This document shows positions 1-9,427 of a stretch of 64,000 nucleotides of DNA, piece after piece. Position 1 is the first letter of the stretch, and the number at the start of each line of letters is the position of its first letter. The position numbers were made by a program, and so were the translations under genes. The notes beneath the pieces are model-generated. The model did not search any database. It was not told the origin of the DNA and was given only the letters and a program-made list of their open reading frames with translations. Source of the stretch: Sphingobacterium hungaricum (lineage in GTDB: Bacteria; Bacteroidota; Bacteroidia; Sphingobacteriales; Sphingobacteriaceae); the NCBI RefSeq assembly GCF_015210005.1, contig NZ_MU158698.1:1125009-1189008 (forward strand), given 5' to 3'.

Positions 1-834
1 TTCTTTCCATGCATGTACTACGCGTGTCTGCAACGCTTTTGTTTGCAGCGCAAATGCGTTCATGCCTTCTCGCCAATCCGAAAATTGTCCAACGAAAATT
101 TTAGCAGAACTTATTTTCGAACCCGAGATAGATCCGTGAGGCATGTCATCCCGATTTAAATCCTTCTGCGTAAAACCGACGATCGCTTCTAGGTTCACCT
201 GATTATCGCTTAGTTTCGAACTAACTATTCCCGATTTCCAAACCTGCTGTTCGACGGATCCGATCACAAATCCATTTTTCGAATTCTCATGATACAAAGC
301 ACCGACTTCAGCACTTTCAACCGATTCTATGGATTTTATCTTCTTTGAATCGAAACTAATAAATGTATCGTTGTCGAAAGGAGCTAACAAAGATTGATAT
401 TCACTTTGGTTTTTTAATTGAAGAACTCCCCGAATAGGGATTAAATGGTTTGAAGTCAATATCTTTTTCGTGTCCGAAAATTCAAGAGCGACCAAGACAT
501 AATCCTTGTTATCGAAAACAAAAAAATGCTGTTCTAAATCAGGCAAGTCTGGATCTGAATGTTTGAAAATATGTTTGATTCCTTTTCCAGACGCATCTTT
601 AAAAGGAACTTTTGAGTAGGTTCTATTTTTGTACCCTTTGGAATCTAAAATAATCCCGTTCACGGTCGCACTTGAAAAAGCATCTTTTAGCCAAACGAAT
701 CCATCATTTGAAAAAGAAAATGTGCCTGATTCCGTATCGTAATTTATCTTACCATTCTTTCCAAAAGAAATTTCTGTTGCAAGCGCTGATTGAACACCGC
801 AATACATCAGAAGAAAACAAAGAACATATCTCAT
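1..834 (-). CDS. GH36-like alpha-galactosidase family protein, N-terminal part (cut by window edge)
   Basis: This minus-strand frame is open from an ATG at 834 to base 1 (278 codons, no stop), so the C-terminal part lies outside the window. It starts with a clear signal peptide (MRYVLCFLLMYCGVQSALA), so the product is exported. The rest reads like the beta-sandwich N-terminal region of Bacteroidetes melibiase/GH36-type enzymes. It ends in a segment containing SDWREGMNAFA, which in such proteins precedes the catalytic barrel. No catalytic residue is visible in this part. The ATG lies 2 bp after the stop of the GH95 fucosidase gene, so the two are almost certainly co-transcribed and act on the same glycan. 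The gene is certain; the GH36 assignment is inference from overall resemblance. Confidence 0.6.
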   Translation of the reverse strand, partial: MRYVLCFLLMYCGVQSALATEISFGKNGKINYDTESGTFSFSNDGFVWLKDAFSSATVNGIILDSKGYKNRTYSKVPFKDASGKGIKHIFKHSDPDLPDLEQHFFVFDNKDYVLVALEFSDTKKILTSNHLIPIRGVLQLKNQSEYQSLLAPFDNDTFISFDSKKIKSIESVESAEVGALYHENSKNGFVIGSVEQQVWKSGIVSSKLSDNQVNLEAIVGFTQKDLNRDDMPHGSISGSKISSAKIFVGQFSDWREGMNAFALQTKALQTRVVHAWKE

Positions 835-836
835 AA

Positions 837-3008
837 TTAATTTTTGCTTGTTTTTACGGTTTTAAATTCGCCGTTAAGCTTAATTTTCACCTCTTTCACT
901 TCAGGTGAGGCTAAAGAATAGGAAATCACTTTTCCGTTTTTCCATTTCATGTCGACCGTCACATTTCCTCTAGCCCGCAAGCCTTTGACCTCTCCACTTT
1001 CTTTCCATGCATCGGGAATTGCAGGCAACAAATCAATAAAACCTTCTTGCGACTGCACAAGCATTTCGGTCACGCCAGCGACATATCCAAAATTTCCATC
1101 AATCTGAAAAGGCGGATGTGCACAGTACAGATTTTCATAAATCCCGCCTCCTTCATTGTAATCAATTCCCTCTCCCCCAACTAAACTAATGAAGTTCCTT
1201 AAAATTTTATAGGCGTGATTTCCATCTTGTAAACGAGCCCAGAAATTCATCTTCCAAGCCATCGACCAACCTGTTGATTCATCACCACGAGCGGTTAAAC
1301 TTACCAAAGCCGCCTTTGCCAATTCTGGAGTTTTGTTCACACTGATTTGCCGACCGGGATGAACTGCAAACAGATGAGAAACGTGGCGATGTTTGTTTTC
1401 AGGATCATCTCGATCCGTTTCCCATTCTTGCAGCTGTCCCCATTTACCGATTTTTGGTTTCAACAGATTATCCCGAAGATTTAAAATATGGTTCCTGTAC
1501 GCTTCGTCAATTTTTAATGTATCAGCGGCTTCGACATAATTGGTAAACAGGTCATATATAATTTGCTGGTCATAACTCACTCCATCTTCCGTTGGGCCAT
1601 GTTCAGGTGACCAGCCATTCGGTGCGACAATTGTTCCGTCAGGCCTGCGTTTTAGATGATCGTCCCAAAACTCAGCGATTTCTTTCAGAATCGGGTACGC
1701 AAAATCTCCTAAGTACGTTTTATCTTGATTGAATGCATAATGTTCCCACAATGCTTGGGCGTACCAAGCACTTCCGGGAGTATTCCACAGAAAACTTTCG
1801 CCACCAAAAATATTATTCTCCGTCTTTACCGTCCATCCGCGAACTCCTGGGAATTCCTCTTGCGTATTTCGCTTTTTCACTTCTCGCATCGAATTGATGT
1901 AATCCAAGTAAGGCCAATGCAACTCCGCCAGATTGCTCGGTTCAGCTAACCAATAATTCATCTGAATATTGATGTTCGAATGGTAATCCGAACGCCAAGG
2001 TGGGTTATTGCTATTATTCCATAGCCCTTGAAGATTCGCTGGCAAACCACCTTTTCGTGAAGAGCTGATCAGCAAATAACGTCCGTAGTTAAGCAACAAG
2101 GTCTCTAATGCGGGATCTGCTTTTGATTTATAGCTGATAATGCGCTCTTTGGTTGTCAGAAAATCAGTTGGGCTACCTGCCCCTATCTGAAGCGCAAAGC
2201 GGTTGTATAATTTTTGATAATCGGCAATGTGATTCTTTTGGATTTCAGAAAATGATTTCTTCCCAATCGAAGCAAGCACTTTTTTATTCTTATCCACAGG
2301 ATTTCCTTCACGCCATTGTTTGCTGCGCAAAGGACTGTAATCTGTTGAAGCGGCAAGGTAGATCGTAAATGCATTGACTTTGTCAAATTGAAGTTGCTTA
2401 TTGCCATTCTCCCCATCGATCAATTTCACCGTTCCGCCTTCATGAATAATTTTTAAGGTTGCGTTATATTTTAATCCATTGTCCAGCGCACCTCCAAAGA
2501 CCAATTCATTTTGGCTTCCAATAATCTTCGATTCATGCGCATCCTTCAAACTGATTTTTCCTGAAAGCGAACCTTTTTTATTCGCCTGATAATGAAAAGC
2601 AAGAACTTGATCCGGATGGCTGGCTAAATAGGTTCGCTCGAATTTAACCTGATTGGCTGAATAACTAATGGAATGGATTGCCTGATTGACATCCAATTTC
2701 CGTGAATAATTTTCCGGCGAAGCCGAATGATCGAAATCGATAAACAAATCTCCAAATGCTTGGTAAGATCCTGTTTCCTTCTCATCGCCCGTCCAAAGCG
2801 AGTTCTCATTGAACTGGATCTGTTCTCTATTTACGCCTCCAAAAATCATTGCACCCAAACGTCCATTTCCTATCGGATAGGCTTGCGTCATCCAATCTTT
2901 TGCTGGCTGATTGTCGTAAAGTGTACTAACATTATTTTTTTGCTGCGCAAAAACAGGAAATTGAACAAAGAGTATTAGGGTGTATAAAATGGTTTTTTTT
3001 GAAAACAT
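837..3008 (-). CDS. GH95 family alpha-L-fucosidase
   Basis: A secreted or periplasmic glycoside hydrolase of family 95, expected to remove terminal alpha-1,2-linked L-fucose (some members prefer L-galactose). Residues 1-22 are a signal peptide ending FAQ. The N-terminal domain shows the family hallmark AYPIGNGRLGAM (43-54) and NENSLWTGD (67-75). The (alpha/alpha)6 barrel carries NINIQMNYW (345-353), WSPEHG with the likely general acid Glu469, and QIDGNFG with Asp637, matching the GH95 Asn/Asp plus Glu catalytic arrangement. At 723 residues it is a little shorter than many Bacteroidetes members, but all motifs are present. The GH36-like gene follows after 2 bp. With the GH29 enzyme at 17231-18997 it indicates fucosylated-glycan use. 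Substrate linkage cannot be told from sequence. Confidence 0.93.
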   Translation of the reverse strand: MFSKKTILYTLILFVQFPVFAQQKNNVSTLYDNQPAKDWMTQAYPIGNGRLGAMIFGGVNREQIQFNENSLWTGDEKETGSYQAFGDLFIDFDHSASPENYSRKLDVNQAIHSISYSANQVKFERTYLASHPDQVLAFHYQANKKGSLSGKISLKDAHESKIIGSQNELVFGGALDNGLKYNATLKIIHEGGTVKLIDGENGNKQLQFDKVNAFTIYLAASTDYSPLRSKQWREGNPVDKNKKVLASIGKKSFSEIQKNHIADYQKLYNRFALQIGAGSPTDFLTTKERIISYKSKADPALETLLLNYGRYLLISSSRKGGLPANLQGLWNNSNNPPWRSDYHSNINIQMNYWLAEPSNLAELHWPYLDYINSMREVKKRNTQEEFPGVRGWTVKTENNIFGGESFLWNTPGSAWYAQALWEHYAFNQDKTYLGDFAYPILKEIAEFWDDHLKRRPDGTIVAPNGWSPEHGPTEDGVSYDQQIIYDLFTNYVEAADTLKIDEAYRNHILNLRDNLLKPKIGKWGQLQEWETDRDDPENKHRHVSHLFAVHPGRQISVNKTPELAKAALVSLTARGDESTGWSMAWKMNFWARLQDGNHAYKILRNFISLVGGEGIDYNEGGGIYENLYCAHPPFQIDGNFGYVAGVTEMLVQSQEGFIDLLPAIPDAWKESGEVKGLRARGNVTVDMKWKNGKVISYSLASPEVKEVKIKLNGEFKTVKTSKN

Positions 3009-3221
3009 GCCTCGGTTTTATGGTTTGAACGAATACAAAATCGCTGAATAAATAATTCAGAAAAAAAATAGTACGATTGATAATTAAATATAGGAATTTT
3101 TAATTGTAAATTTAATTGAATTGCCAATTAATCAAAACGTGTCTCTTGTAGCGTAAGAAAAGTAGTAATCGTTTAACGTTATTGGAAGCAATCATTTATT
3201 AAATTATAAAATCAAAATAAC

Positions 3222-3647
3222 ATGAAATCAATTATTTATTTGTTGGGGATGTGTTTGTCATTATCATTTTTTTCTTGCAATAAATCTGATGAGTTAAATG
3301 ACTTAAACCTTGAAGAATTAGATGGAACTTGGCAACTAGTTTATGCGGATTTTGGCAGTGAAATATATTTTGGAAAAGGTCCTTTGATAGAAGACGGCTA
3401 CATTATATCTTTTGATGGCTCTGGAAATTTTACTTCAACCCAATTTGATGATTGTCAAAAAGGAACCTATGAAGTGGAAGAAGGCTACATCACGTTCACG
3501 TTTGATTGTCCTAATTCCGGAAATTTGCTTTCTTCAGGAATTCAAAAAGGGAATTATAGTTTTGACGACGGATTTTTGTATTTAACACCAACTTATATGG
3601 TTTGTATTGAGGGCTGTTACTCACAATTTAAAAAGATTTCTGATTAA
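3222..3647 (+). CDS. small lipoprotein with lipocalin-like domain
   Basis: A 141-residue protein with a type II signal peptide: hydrophobic stretch then LSFFSC, giving a lipid-anchored Cys19. The mature part contains LDGTWQLVYADFG followed by short beta-strand-like segments (GYIISFDGSGNFTST, GTYEVEEGYITFTFD, GNYSFDDGFLYLT). This is the pattern of lipocalin-like domains common in Bacteroidetes lipoproteins. Cys residues at the FDDCQ, FDCP, MVCIEGC segments could form disulfides. Its ligand and role are unknown. It stands alone: GH95 is divergent upstream and the next gene is convergent. Confidence 0.75.
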   Translation: MKSIIYLLGMCLSLSFFSCNKSDELNDLNLEELDGTWQLVYADFGSEIYFGKGPLIEDGYIISFDGSGNFTSTQFDDCQKGTYEVEEGYITFTFDCPNSGNLLSSGIQKGNYSFDDGFLYLTPTYMVCIEGCYSQFKKISD

Positions 3648-3648
3648 C

Positions 3649-3673
3649 TTCGTAAGGGTTTACTTCTTACGAA
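3649..3673 (+). terminator. hairpin after the lipocalin-like lipoprotein gene
   Basis: An 8-bp perfect inverted repeat, TTCGTAAG / CTTACGAA, with a 9-nt loop begins 2 bases after the stop codon of the lipoprotein gene. There is no proper T-run after it, so it may be an RNA-stabilising hairpin or a weak terminator. Confidence 0.35.
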
Positions 3674-3690
3674 ATGAAATTTAAAATTTA

Positions 3691-3721
3691 TAATTGAGGA
3701 GCCTCAGTATTGGAGCTCCAT
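3691..3721 (-). pseudogene. decayed copy of the pnp 3' end
   Basis: Read on the minus strand, this stretch aligns with the last codons of pnp (4780-4812). GAGGCTCCTCAA is identical and is preceded by GAG-CTCCAA-TACT, against GAGACTCCAAATACG in pnp. Two one-base deletions and one substitution separate the copies over about 27 bases, and the partial peptide NTEAPQ is recoverable. It lies about 1.1 kb from the intact gene end, with the unrecognised gene 3780-4697 between. It looks like a recombination or insertion scar. The match is short, so chance is not fully excluded. Confidence 0.4.
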
Positions 3722-3779
3722 TATTCAAGAAAGCAACTTCCTTTTGTATTAAATCCAAGTAGTAAATCCAGAAGGCGAT

Positions 3780-4697
3780 TTAGTTATTTAAGGTATAATA
3801 ATAAATTCTACTAAATTGACTCGCGTCTACTGTAAGAAATTTCGGCATACTCATCTTTGATAATGCTTCAATTATAGCTTTGCACTCCTTCAAATTTCCT
3901 CGATGAATAATTGGATTTTCTAATAATCCATCATTATTTATAAAAGAAACTATGTTCATGTCAATAGCAGATGAATTTAAATCAGCATGGATAAATATTT
4001 GCTTTTCAAGCGCAAATACATTCACTGCTTCATGAAAACGATGCTGAATAGTTTTATCTTTTTGAACATAAGTTGGTGTTTCCAAATCTACTTGAAAAGA
4101 TACAGGTCTACCGCTATGAATAGATTGCCATCTTTTCTCTTTCTTTATAAAATCTGCAATCAAATCTTCATAGGGGCTAAGCTTCACGGGAATTAGTACG
4201 CCACCTTTTACGAAAAATCGAACAGTGGTATTACTAGGCACTAATTTCCAGTCGAAAAGCTGATTTTTATGCAAGCTATCTAAATAGTTAACCCATCTTC
4301 TTTTAAACTTATCCATACCTCCTCGAGGCTGAAAATGCATAGGAACGGACTCAAAAATTTGATCAGTTGAATATTCTTTGGTTTGAACATATATTCCATC
4401 TGTATAAGCATCAAAGCGAAAAACTCCCTTAAACTTCGTATGGCCGTTAATAGTTTTTAGATTATTGCTGATTTTATCAGAAATATCACTAGCAATTTGT
4501 TCAGAAATCCTCCCTTCGGAAACAAAAACATAGTTATTCTGGATTGTATCAAATAACACCGTAAATTCAGATGAAAAACCTCGATAGGGCAATTCCTTTA
4601 AAGAATGCTTCACTATTTTATTCAGCTCAAATTCAATATTTTGAGAAAATACAACTATAGGAAAAATTAAAAGGCATGAAAAAATAAACTTTCTCAT
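3780..4697 (-). CDS. secreted protein of unknown function
   Basis: 305 residues with a signal peptide (MRKFIFSCLLIFPIVVFSQ), so exported. I do not recognise a family. The segment KRWQSIHSGRPVSFQVDLE (about residues 192-210) faintly recalls the W-x-PA-x(3)-G-x-PV pattern of TonB C-terminal-like domains found in many Bacteroidetes hypothetical proteins, but no transmembrane anchor or proline-rich linker of a real TonB is present. The gene lies between the pnp terminator and the pnp-tail scar at 3691-3721, as if it had been inserted there. It is convergent with the lipoprotein gene. Confidence 0.7.
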   Translation of the reverse strand: MRKFIFSCLLIFPIVVFSQNIEFELNKIVKHSLKELPYRGFSSEFTVLFDTIQNNYVFVSEGRISEQIASDISDKISNNLKTINGHTKFKGVFRFDAYTDGIYVQTKEYSTDQIFESVPMHFQPRGGMDKFKRRWVNYLDSLHKNQLFDWKLVPSNTTVRFFVKGGVLIPVKLSPYEDLIADFIKKEKRWQSIHSGRPVSFQVDLETPTYVQKDKTIQHRFHEAVNVFALEKQIFIHADLNSSAIDMNIVSFINNDGLLENPIIHRGNLKECKAIIEALSKMSMPKFLTVDASQFSRIYYYTLNN

Positions 4698-4732
4698 AAT
4701 CGAGATTTAACTTTCAAATAAACATAACTAAA

Positions 4733-4756
4733 AAAGCCCACTTTTCAGCGGGCTTT
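4733..4756 (-). terminator. intrinsic terminator of pnp
   Basis: On the minus strand, AAAGCCC and GGGCTTT pair around a 10-nt loop (one further C-G pair is possible inside) and run into a T-rich tail (complement of the A-run at 4729-4735). It lies 24 bp after the pnp stop codon. Confidence 0.85.
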
Positions 4757-4779
4757 CTCATTTTATTTTTTTTAAAAAA

Positions 4780-6972
4780 TTAAGCTTGAGGAGCCTCCGT
4801 ATTTGGAGTCTCTGTAGCAGGCTTATTTTCTTGTTTTGGTTTATCTTCACGTGGAGGACGAGGCAATAGAGCTTTGCGAGAAAGTTTCATCTTACCTTGC
4901 TTGTCCACATCTAATAATTTAACAGTTACCATATCACCTTCTTTGAAAATCCCGTCCATCGTTTCGTAACGTTTCCAATCGATTTCGGAAATGTGCAACA
5001 AACCGTCTTTTCCTGGCATAATTTCAACGAATGCACCAAATGGCATAATTGATTTTACTTTACCTTCGTACGTTTCACCAACTTCTGGTCTAGCGACGAT
5101 GTTCTTGATACGTGTAACCGCTGCGTCGATAGCATCTTTGTTATCCGCAAAAACCTGAACGATACCTTTGTTATCCACCTCTTCGATTGAGATTGTAGCT
5201 CCGGTCTCGCGTTGCATTTCTTGAATGATTTTACCACCGGGCCCGATAACAGCTCCGATAAATTCTTTATCAATTGTCAATGAAATAATACGTGGTGCAT
5301 GAGGTTTGAAATCTTCACGAGGAGCAGAAATCGTTTTCTTCATTTCCTCCAAAATATGAAGACGAGCTTCTTTCGCTTGATCCAATGCTTGAGTCAACAC
5401 TTCCCATTTCAGACCGTTGATTTTTAAGTCCATCTGACATGCTACTATCCCTTTTTCAGTTCCTGTAACTTTAAAGTCCATGTCACCTAAATGATCTTCA
5501 TCACCTAAAATATCGGAAAGAATTGCATATTTTCCAGATTTTTCATCGGTGATCAATCCCATTGCAATACCTGAAACTGGCGCTTTTAATTTAACACCTG
5601 CATCCAATAAAGCCAATGTTCCTGCACAAACCGTTGCCATAGAAGAAGAACCGTTGGATTCTAAAATATCAGAAACAACACGGATTGTGTATGGATTTTC
5701 AGAATCAGCTGGCAATACTTGTTTCAACGAACGCAAAGCCAAGTTACCATGACCAATCTCACGACGACCCGCACCGCGGTTTGGTCTTACCTCGCCTGTA
5801 GAAAATCCTGGGAAATTGTAATGCAAAAGGAATTTGTTGTAGCCATTGATAAATGCTCCATCGATCATTTGCTCATCATCTTTTGCTCCTAATGTAACTG
5901 AAGTCAATGATTGTGTTTCACCGCGAGTGAACACAGCCGAACCGTGAGCTGCTGGCAAATAATCTACTTCTGACCAAATCGGACGTACCGTACGTACATC
6001 ACGTCCGTCTAGGCGTTTTCCTTCGTCCAATACTAAATTACGAACCGCATCGTATTGTACGTCATGGAAATATTTCTTCAATAAGAATTTAGTTTCGTCA
6101 TCAACCTCTTCACCAAAAGCTGTTTTGAATTCTTCGAAAATTTCTTTGAATTTCTCAGAACGATCGTGTTTCGCAGATGCTGAAGCAGCGATCGCATACA
6201 CTTTATCGTAAGTAGAAGCAAAAATCGCTTCACGTAATTCAGGATTTGAAGGCTCGTGGTCGAATTCACGTTTTGTGTTCGAACCTACTAAGTTTGCTAA
6301 TTCAACTTGCGCAGCAACTTGTTTCTTAATCGCCTCATGAGCAAAAGCAATCGCTTCTACCATTTCAGCTTCCGAAATCTCATGTGCTTCACCTTCTACC
6401 ATCACGATGTCTTGTGCTGAACCAGCAACCATAAATTCTAAAGTCGCATTTGCTAATTCAGATAATTTAGGGTTAATCACCAATTGACCATCAATTTTCG
6501 CTACGCGAACTTCAGAAATCGGCCCATTGAAAGGAATATCAGAAACTGCAATCGCTGCAGAAGCCGCTAAACCTGCCAATGCATCTGGCATAATATCTTT
6601 ATCAGCTGAAATCAAGGAAATCATCACTTGCACATCAGCATGGTATGTTTCAGGAAATAATGGGCGCAAAGCACGATCCACCAAACGGGAAATCAACACT
6701 TCATAGTCCGACAAACGTGCCTCACGACGTAAAAATCCGCCTGGGATTCTTCCTGTAGAAGCATATTTTTCTTGGTAATCAACAGAAAGCGGTAAGAAAT
6801 CCACTCCTTCTTTTGCGTCTCTTGAAGAAACTACAGTTGCCAAAAGCATCGTAGCGCCTTGTTTTAACACAACAGAACCATCAGCTTGTTTCGCTAATTT
6901 TCCTGTAGACAATTCGATTGGAGCTAGGTTGCCTCCTAAATCGATTGTTACTTTTTTTTCGTTATAACTCAT
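4780..6972 (-). CDS. pnp: polyribonucleotide nucleotidyltransferase (PNPase)
   Basis: A 3'-5' phosphorolytic exoribonuclease of mRNA turnover. The domain order is complete: a first RNase PH domain ([20 protein letters not shown] at the N-terminus), a linker helical domain, a second RNase PH domain (about 310-540, with [10 protein letters not shown] and AFTRGE-type motifs), a KH domain ([20 protein letters not shown], about 572-591), then an S1 domain ([21 protein letters not shown], about 638-658). The tail is short, charged and proline-rich. I chose the ATG at 6972 ([12 protein letters not shown]), giving 730 residues, because family similarity begins there. An in-frame ATG at 7014 would add 14 poorly family-like residues and cannot be excluded. 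rpsO lies upstream on the same strand, the usual rpsO-pnp order, but a terminator and a new promoter separate them. Confidence 0.97.
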   Translation of the reverse strand: MSYNEKKVTIDLGGNLAPIELSTGKLAKQADGSVVLKQGATMLLATVVSSRDAKEGVDFLPLSVDYQEKYASTGRIPGGFLRREARLSDYEVLISRLVDRALRPLFPETYHADVQVMISLISADKDIMPDALAGLAASAAIAVSDIPFNGPISEVRVAKIDGQLVINPKLSELANATLEFMVAGSAQDIVMVEGEAHEISEAEMVEAIAFAHEAIKKQVAAQVELANLVGSNTKREFDHEPSNPELREAIFASTYDKVYAIAASASAKHDRSEKFKEIFEEFKTAFGEEVDDETKFLLKKYFHDVQYDAVRNLVLDEGKRLDGRDVRTVRPIWSEVDYLPAAHGSAVFTRGETQSLTSVTLGAKDDEQMIDGAFINGYNKFLLHYNFPGFSTGEVRPNRGAGRREIGHGNLALRSLKQVLPADSENPYTIRVVSDILESNGSSSMATVCAGTLALLDAGVKLKAPVSGIAMGLITDEKSGKYAILSDILGDEDHLGDMDFKVTGTEKGIVACQMDLKINGLKWEVLTQALDQAKEARLHILEEMKKTISAPREDFKPHAPRIISLTIDKEFIGAVIGPGGKIIQEMQRETGATISIEEVDNKGIVQVFADNKDAIDAAVTRIKNIVARPEVGETYEGKVKSIMPFGAFVEIMPGKDGLLHISEIDWKRYETMDGIFKEGDMVTVKLLDVDKQGKMKLSRKALLPRPPREDKPKQENKPATETPNTEAPQA

Positions 6973-7040
6973 CTTGTTTACATTGTGGTGCATTTGCGTC
7001 ATTGAAAGATGCACCGAATACTAAAAATTTTTAATTGCCA

Positions 7041-7074
7041 CAAAGGTAACTAAAATCTTAGCTATAAAATACAA
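7041..7074 (-). promoter_or_regulatory. probable promoter of pnp
   Basis: On the minus strand TACCTTTG (7041-7048) fits the Bacteroidetes -7 element TAnnTTTG. A TTG lies 23 nt further upstream (7072-7074), somewhat far for the -33 element. Transcription would start near 7034, just before either candidate ATG. Confidence 0.45.
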
Positions 7075-7159
7075 TGCACAAAAAAACCTTTGGGATTATA
7101 TTCAAAGTAAAAAGAAAAGGATAGTGTTGACGAGTTTAGGGAGCTGGTCGCCCATAAAA

Positions 7160-7187
7160 AAAGCCATTTGCTTGAGCAAATGGCTTT
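7160..7187 (-). terminator. intrinsic terminator of rpsO
   Basis: A 12-bp perfect stem, AAAGCCATTTGC / GCAAATGGCTTT, with a TTGA loop, followed on the minus strand by a run of T (complement of 7155-7162). It begins 18 bp after the rpsO stop, so rpsO and pnp are at least partly separate transcripts. Confidence 0.93.
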
Positions 7188-7205
7188 CCAATAAATTCTA
7201 AAAGT

Positions 7206-7484
7206 TTATTTGATGATATCACGTAAACCTAAGCCTTTGATAATGGCACGGTATCTTTCGATATCTTTTTTGTACAAATAAGCTAACAAAGAACGACGTT
7301 TACCTACAAGCATTTGTAGAGAACGTTGAGTGTTAAAATCTTTTCTGTTTTTTTTCAAATGCTCAGTTAAGTGAGCGATTCTTTTAGTAAATAAAGCTAC
7401 TTGTCCTTCTGCAGAACCTGTGTTTGTTGCTCCTCCCGCAAATTCAGCGAAAATGTCAGCTTTGTACTCTTTACTTAAATACAT
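7206..7484 (-). CDS. rpsO: 30S ribosomal protein S15
   Basis: A 92-residue primary-binding protein of the small subunit that contacts 16S rRNA helices in the platform. It shows the S15 signature: TGSAEGQVALFTKRIAHLTEHL, then DFNTQRSLQMLVGKRRSLLAYL, and the C-terminal Y-Y-I-GLGLR end. Length is near the usual 89. The gene has its own promoter-like element upstream (7527-7558) and its own terminator. In other bacteria S15 represses its own translation; I see no clear mimic structure in the short leader here. Confidence 0.97.
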   Translation of the reverse strand: MYLSKEYKADIFAEFAGGATNTGSAEGQVALFTKRIAHLTEHLKKNRKDFNTQRSLQMLVGKRRSLLAYLYKKDIERYRAIIKGLGLRDIIK

Positions 7485-7795
7485 TCTTGAATAATATTAA
7501 AGTGTTAAAATTTAATGAATTGGACGCAAAGGTAATAATTAAAAAGTAAAAAATCAAAAGTAAAAAACTGGAAATTCAAAAACCAGCATGCGGGAATGGA
7601 TTGAATTATTTTTTAATTTTTGGATTAAGATTACGACTAAAATGTTTTTTGTGAAGGTTTTCTATGAAAGTTTTTCTGTTAAAATTAGTTACAAAACCTG
7701 ATTCTTCACCTTTTTTTAAGTTTCTAATCAAATCTGATTTCGAGAACTTTTCAGCTTTCATTTCTTGTAAATTTATTTTCCATAAAACAACTGTT
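7485..7795. other. 311-bp intergenic region with rpsO promoter
   Basis: This AT-rich gap lies between rpsO and the NagX-like gene, both on the minus strand. Apart from the rpsO promoter element I see no gene. A 64-codon plus-strand frame at 7664-7858 overlaps the end of the next gene and has no coding character. Confidence 0.6.
7527..7558 (-). promoter_or_regulatory. probable promoter of rpsO
   Basis: On the minus strand TACCTTTG (7527-7534) matches the -7 consensus TAnnTTTG. TTTG (7555-7558) lies 20 nt further upstream and fits the -33 element of Bacteroidetes primary sigma promoters. Predicted start is around 7520, giving a leader of about 35 nt. Confidence 0.6.
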
Positions 7796-9007
7796 TTACA
7801 CCTTAATATAAATCTTCTTTTTATCCAAATAATAACAAATCACCCACATAATTGCTAAAAAGCAAAGCGAATAGACAAAGGAGCCGAGTTCAGGAGGACC
7901 AGGGATTTGAGCACATATATTTTTATAGAACCAATTGATCGCATTGGTGTAAGTAGCTATGCCTTCTTCATTTATCCCGTCAGGAATTCTAAATAGGCTG
8001 ACAAAACGAGGTAGAAGTCCGCTTAAAACGAAGATAAACAATGGGTTTTTGCCAAATACATCGAAGAATTTTGTTAATCCATTTTTGACCTGCAGAACTT
8101 CGATCAGCCAAATCATCGAACCTATAGTGAGAATGGCCAATGCAGTCGTGTAAACAACGAAGGAACTTGTCCAAATCTTTTTGTTCAATGGAAATCCCAA
8201 TGACCAAAACTGTCCAATCACGAATAAGATAAATCCGATTACCAATAATCCTGAGATAAGCTTATACTGTTTTTCGATGGATTTAGGCGCTTTAGCCCAA
8301 AGCCAAGAAACCTCTCCTTGATTTTTGATAAATATTCCAGCAAGATAGCCAAACGTCACTTGGACGATAGCTGGCAATGTACTAACCAAACCTTCCGGAT
8401 CAAAAGGAACACCTTCGCCTTTGTACATGTGCGCCACACCTAAAATTTGTTTGTCGATCGCTGTTCCAAACCAACCTTCCAAGCTGTATGGATCTGGCGT
8501 ACCCAAGAAATAACACAATACCCAATAAGCAAAAAGAATAAGTGCTGAAACAACAATTATAGCCTTTGGCTTTAAATAGTATGCGATAATGGAAGCAAAG
8601 AAATAACATAAGGCAATGCGTTGCAATACACCTAAAATCCGGATTCCTTTCGTCGGATCTTCTGGATTCACCCAATATTTAAACTCTAAGACATCATCAA
8701 CCCATTGCACAAAAGGCCACCAATTGATAAATAAGCCAATCGCAAAAATCAAGACTGTACGCTTAATTACTTTTTTCCAAAAAACCGCATCACCGGCTTC
8801 CTGTAATTTAGGAATGACAAAGGACATGGCATTGCCGACGGCAAATAAAAAAAATGGAAAAACCAGATCTGTCGGTGTACAACCATGCCAAGGCGCATGT
8901 TTTAATGGCGCAAACATACTTCCCCAACTTCCCGGATTGTTGACTAAAATCATCAAGGCCACGGTTGCACCCCGAAAAACATCCAAAGAATAATAGCGCT
9001 GCTGCAT
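7796..9007 (-). CDS. NagX-like membrane acyltransferase (DUF5009 / heparan-alpha-glucosaminide N-acetyltransferase-like)
   Basis: A 403-residue integral membrane protein with about ten hydrophobic segments. The N-terminus (YYSLDVFRGATVALMILVNN) carries the conserved SLDVFRG signature. It is followed by WHGCTPTDLVFPFFLFAVG, the hallmark of the HGSNAT/YeiB-like acyltransferase families, where the His is thought to take part in acyl transfer. Relatives are placed with N-acetylglucosamine or glycan use in Bacteroidetes and Proteobacteria (NagX). The true substrate is unknown. It is a single-gene unit transcribed away from the sugar-utilisation locus. Family assignment is firm; function is inference. 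Confidence 0.85.
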   Translation of the reverse strand: MQQRYYSLDVFRGATVALMILVNNPGSWGSMFAPLKHAPWHGCTPTDLVFPFFLFAVGNAMSFVIPKLQEAGDAVFWKKVIKRTVLIFAIGLFINWWPFVQWVDDVLEFKYWVNPEDPTKGIRILGVLQRIALCYFFASIIAYYLKPKAIIVVSALILFAYWVLCYFLGTPDPYSLEGWFGTAIDKQILGVAHMYKGEGVPFDPEGLVSTLPAIVQVTFGYLAGIFIKNQGEVSWLWAKAPKSIEKQYKLISGLLVIGFILFVIGQFWSLGFPLNKKIWTSSFVVYTTALAILTIGSMIWLIEVLQVKNGLTKFFDVFGKNPLFIFVLSGLLPRFVSLFRIPDGINEEGIATYTNAINWFYKNICAQIPGPPELGSFVYSLCFLAIMWVICYYLDKKKIYIKV

Positions 9008-9125
9008 GTTAGGTTTAATTTTAGGCTAAGATAAGGAAGATAGACAGGAGAGGCGAAAAATTTTTTTAAATAATCATAACGAATTACAAATTAAACTTGA
9101 ATCATCGGTTTCAACAGCATTATAG

Positions 9126-9333
9126 TGGTATGAAATAGGTGTAAAAAATTCAGTTAAAGATTGGTACAAAATCGGCTATTTTGCAAAAGTTAATCATTAT
9201 CAAGCTATTTCAGATGAACTAATCTGGCACTGTAAATTATGATCATGTTAAAGCTCGGTTAGACGAGATGGCCTCGTTTCCAGAATTCATTTCAGTAGAT
9301 AATGAATTCGGCAAATTGTGGTCTGAAAATTAA
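9126..9333 (+). pseudogene. remnant of an unrecognised plus-strand gene
   Basis: Two adjoining reading frames look coding but are broken. Codons 9126-9239 read WYEIGVKNSVKDW then YKIGYFAKVNHYQAISDE, and stop at 9240. Shifted by one base, codons 9235-9330 read NYDHVKARLDEMASFPEFIS then VDNEFGKLWSEN, and end at a natural TAA (9331-9333). A stop at 9123 cuts the first part from anything upstream. A strong plus-strand terminator follows at 9428-9476, as expected for the end of a real gene. I do not recognise the family. The rest of the 534-bp gap (9008-9125 and 9334-9427) shows nothing I can name. Confidence 0.5.
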
Positions 9334-9427
9334 AGTATTTTTTACGCACATTGTCGCTATTGCTAGGATGATTTATTAAACTTTATAGAAAACAGGCAAA
9401 ACACATTCAAGAAAATAATTTTTCAAT

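Noticed and set aside
3780..4697. Calling the unknown secreted protein a TonB
   Set aside because: Only a weak W-x(5)-GRPV-like stretch is seen; the membrane anchor and proline-rich spacer of TonB are missing.
7664..7858. 64-codon plus-strand frame between rpsO and the NagX-like gene
   Set aside because: It overlaps the end of the convergent gene, its codon content looks random and there is no promoter.
8616..8993. 125-codon plus-strand frame antisense to the NagX-like gene
   Set aside because: It is the complement of a well-conserved membrane protein gene and its translation has no recognisable family or signal.
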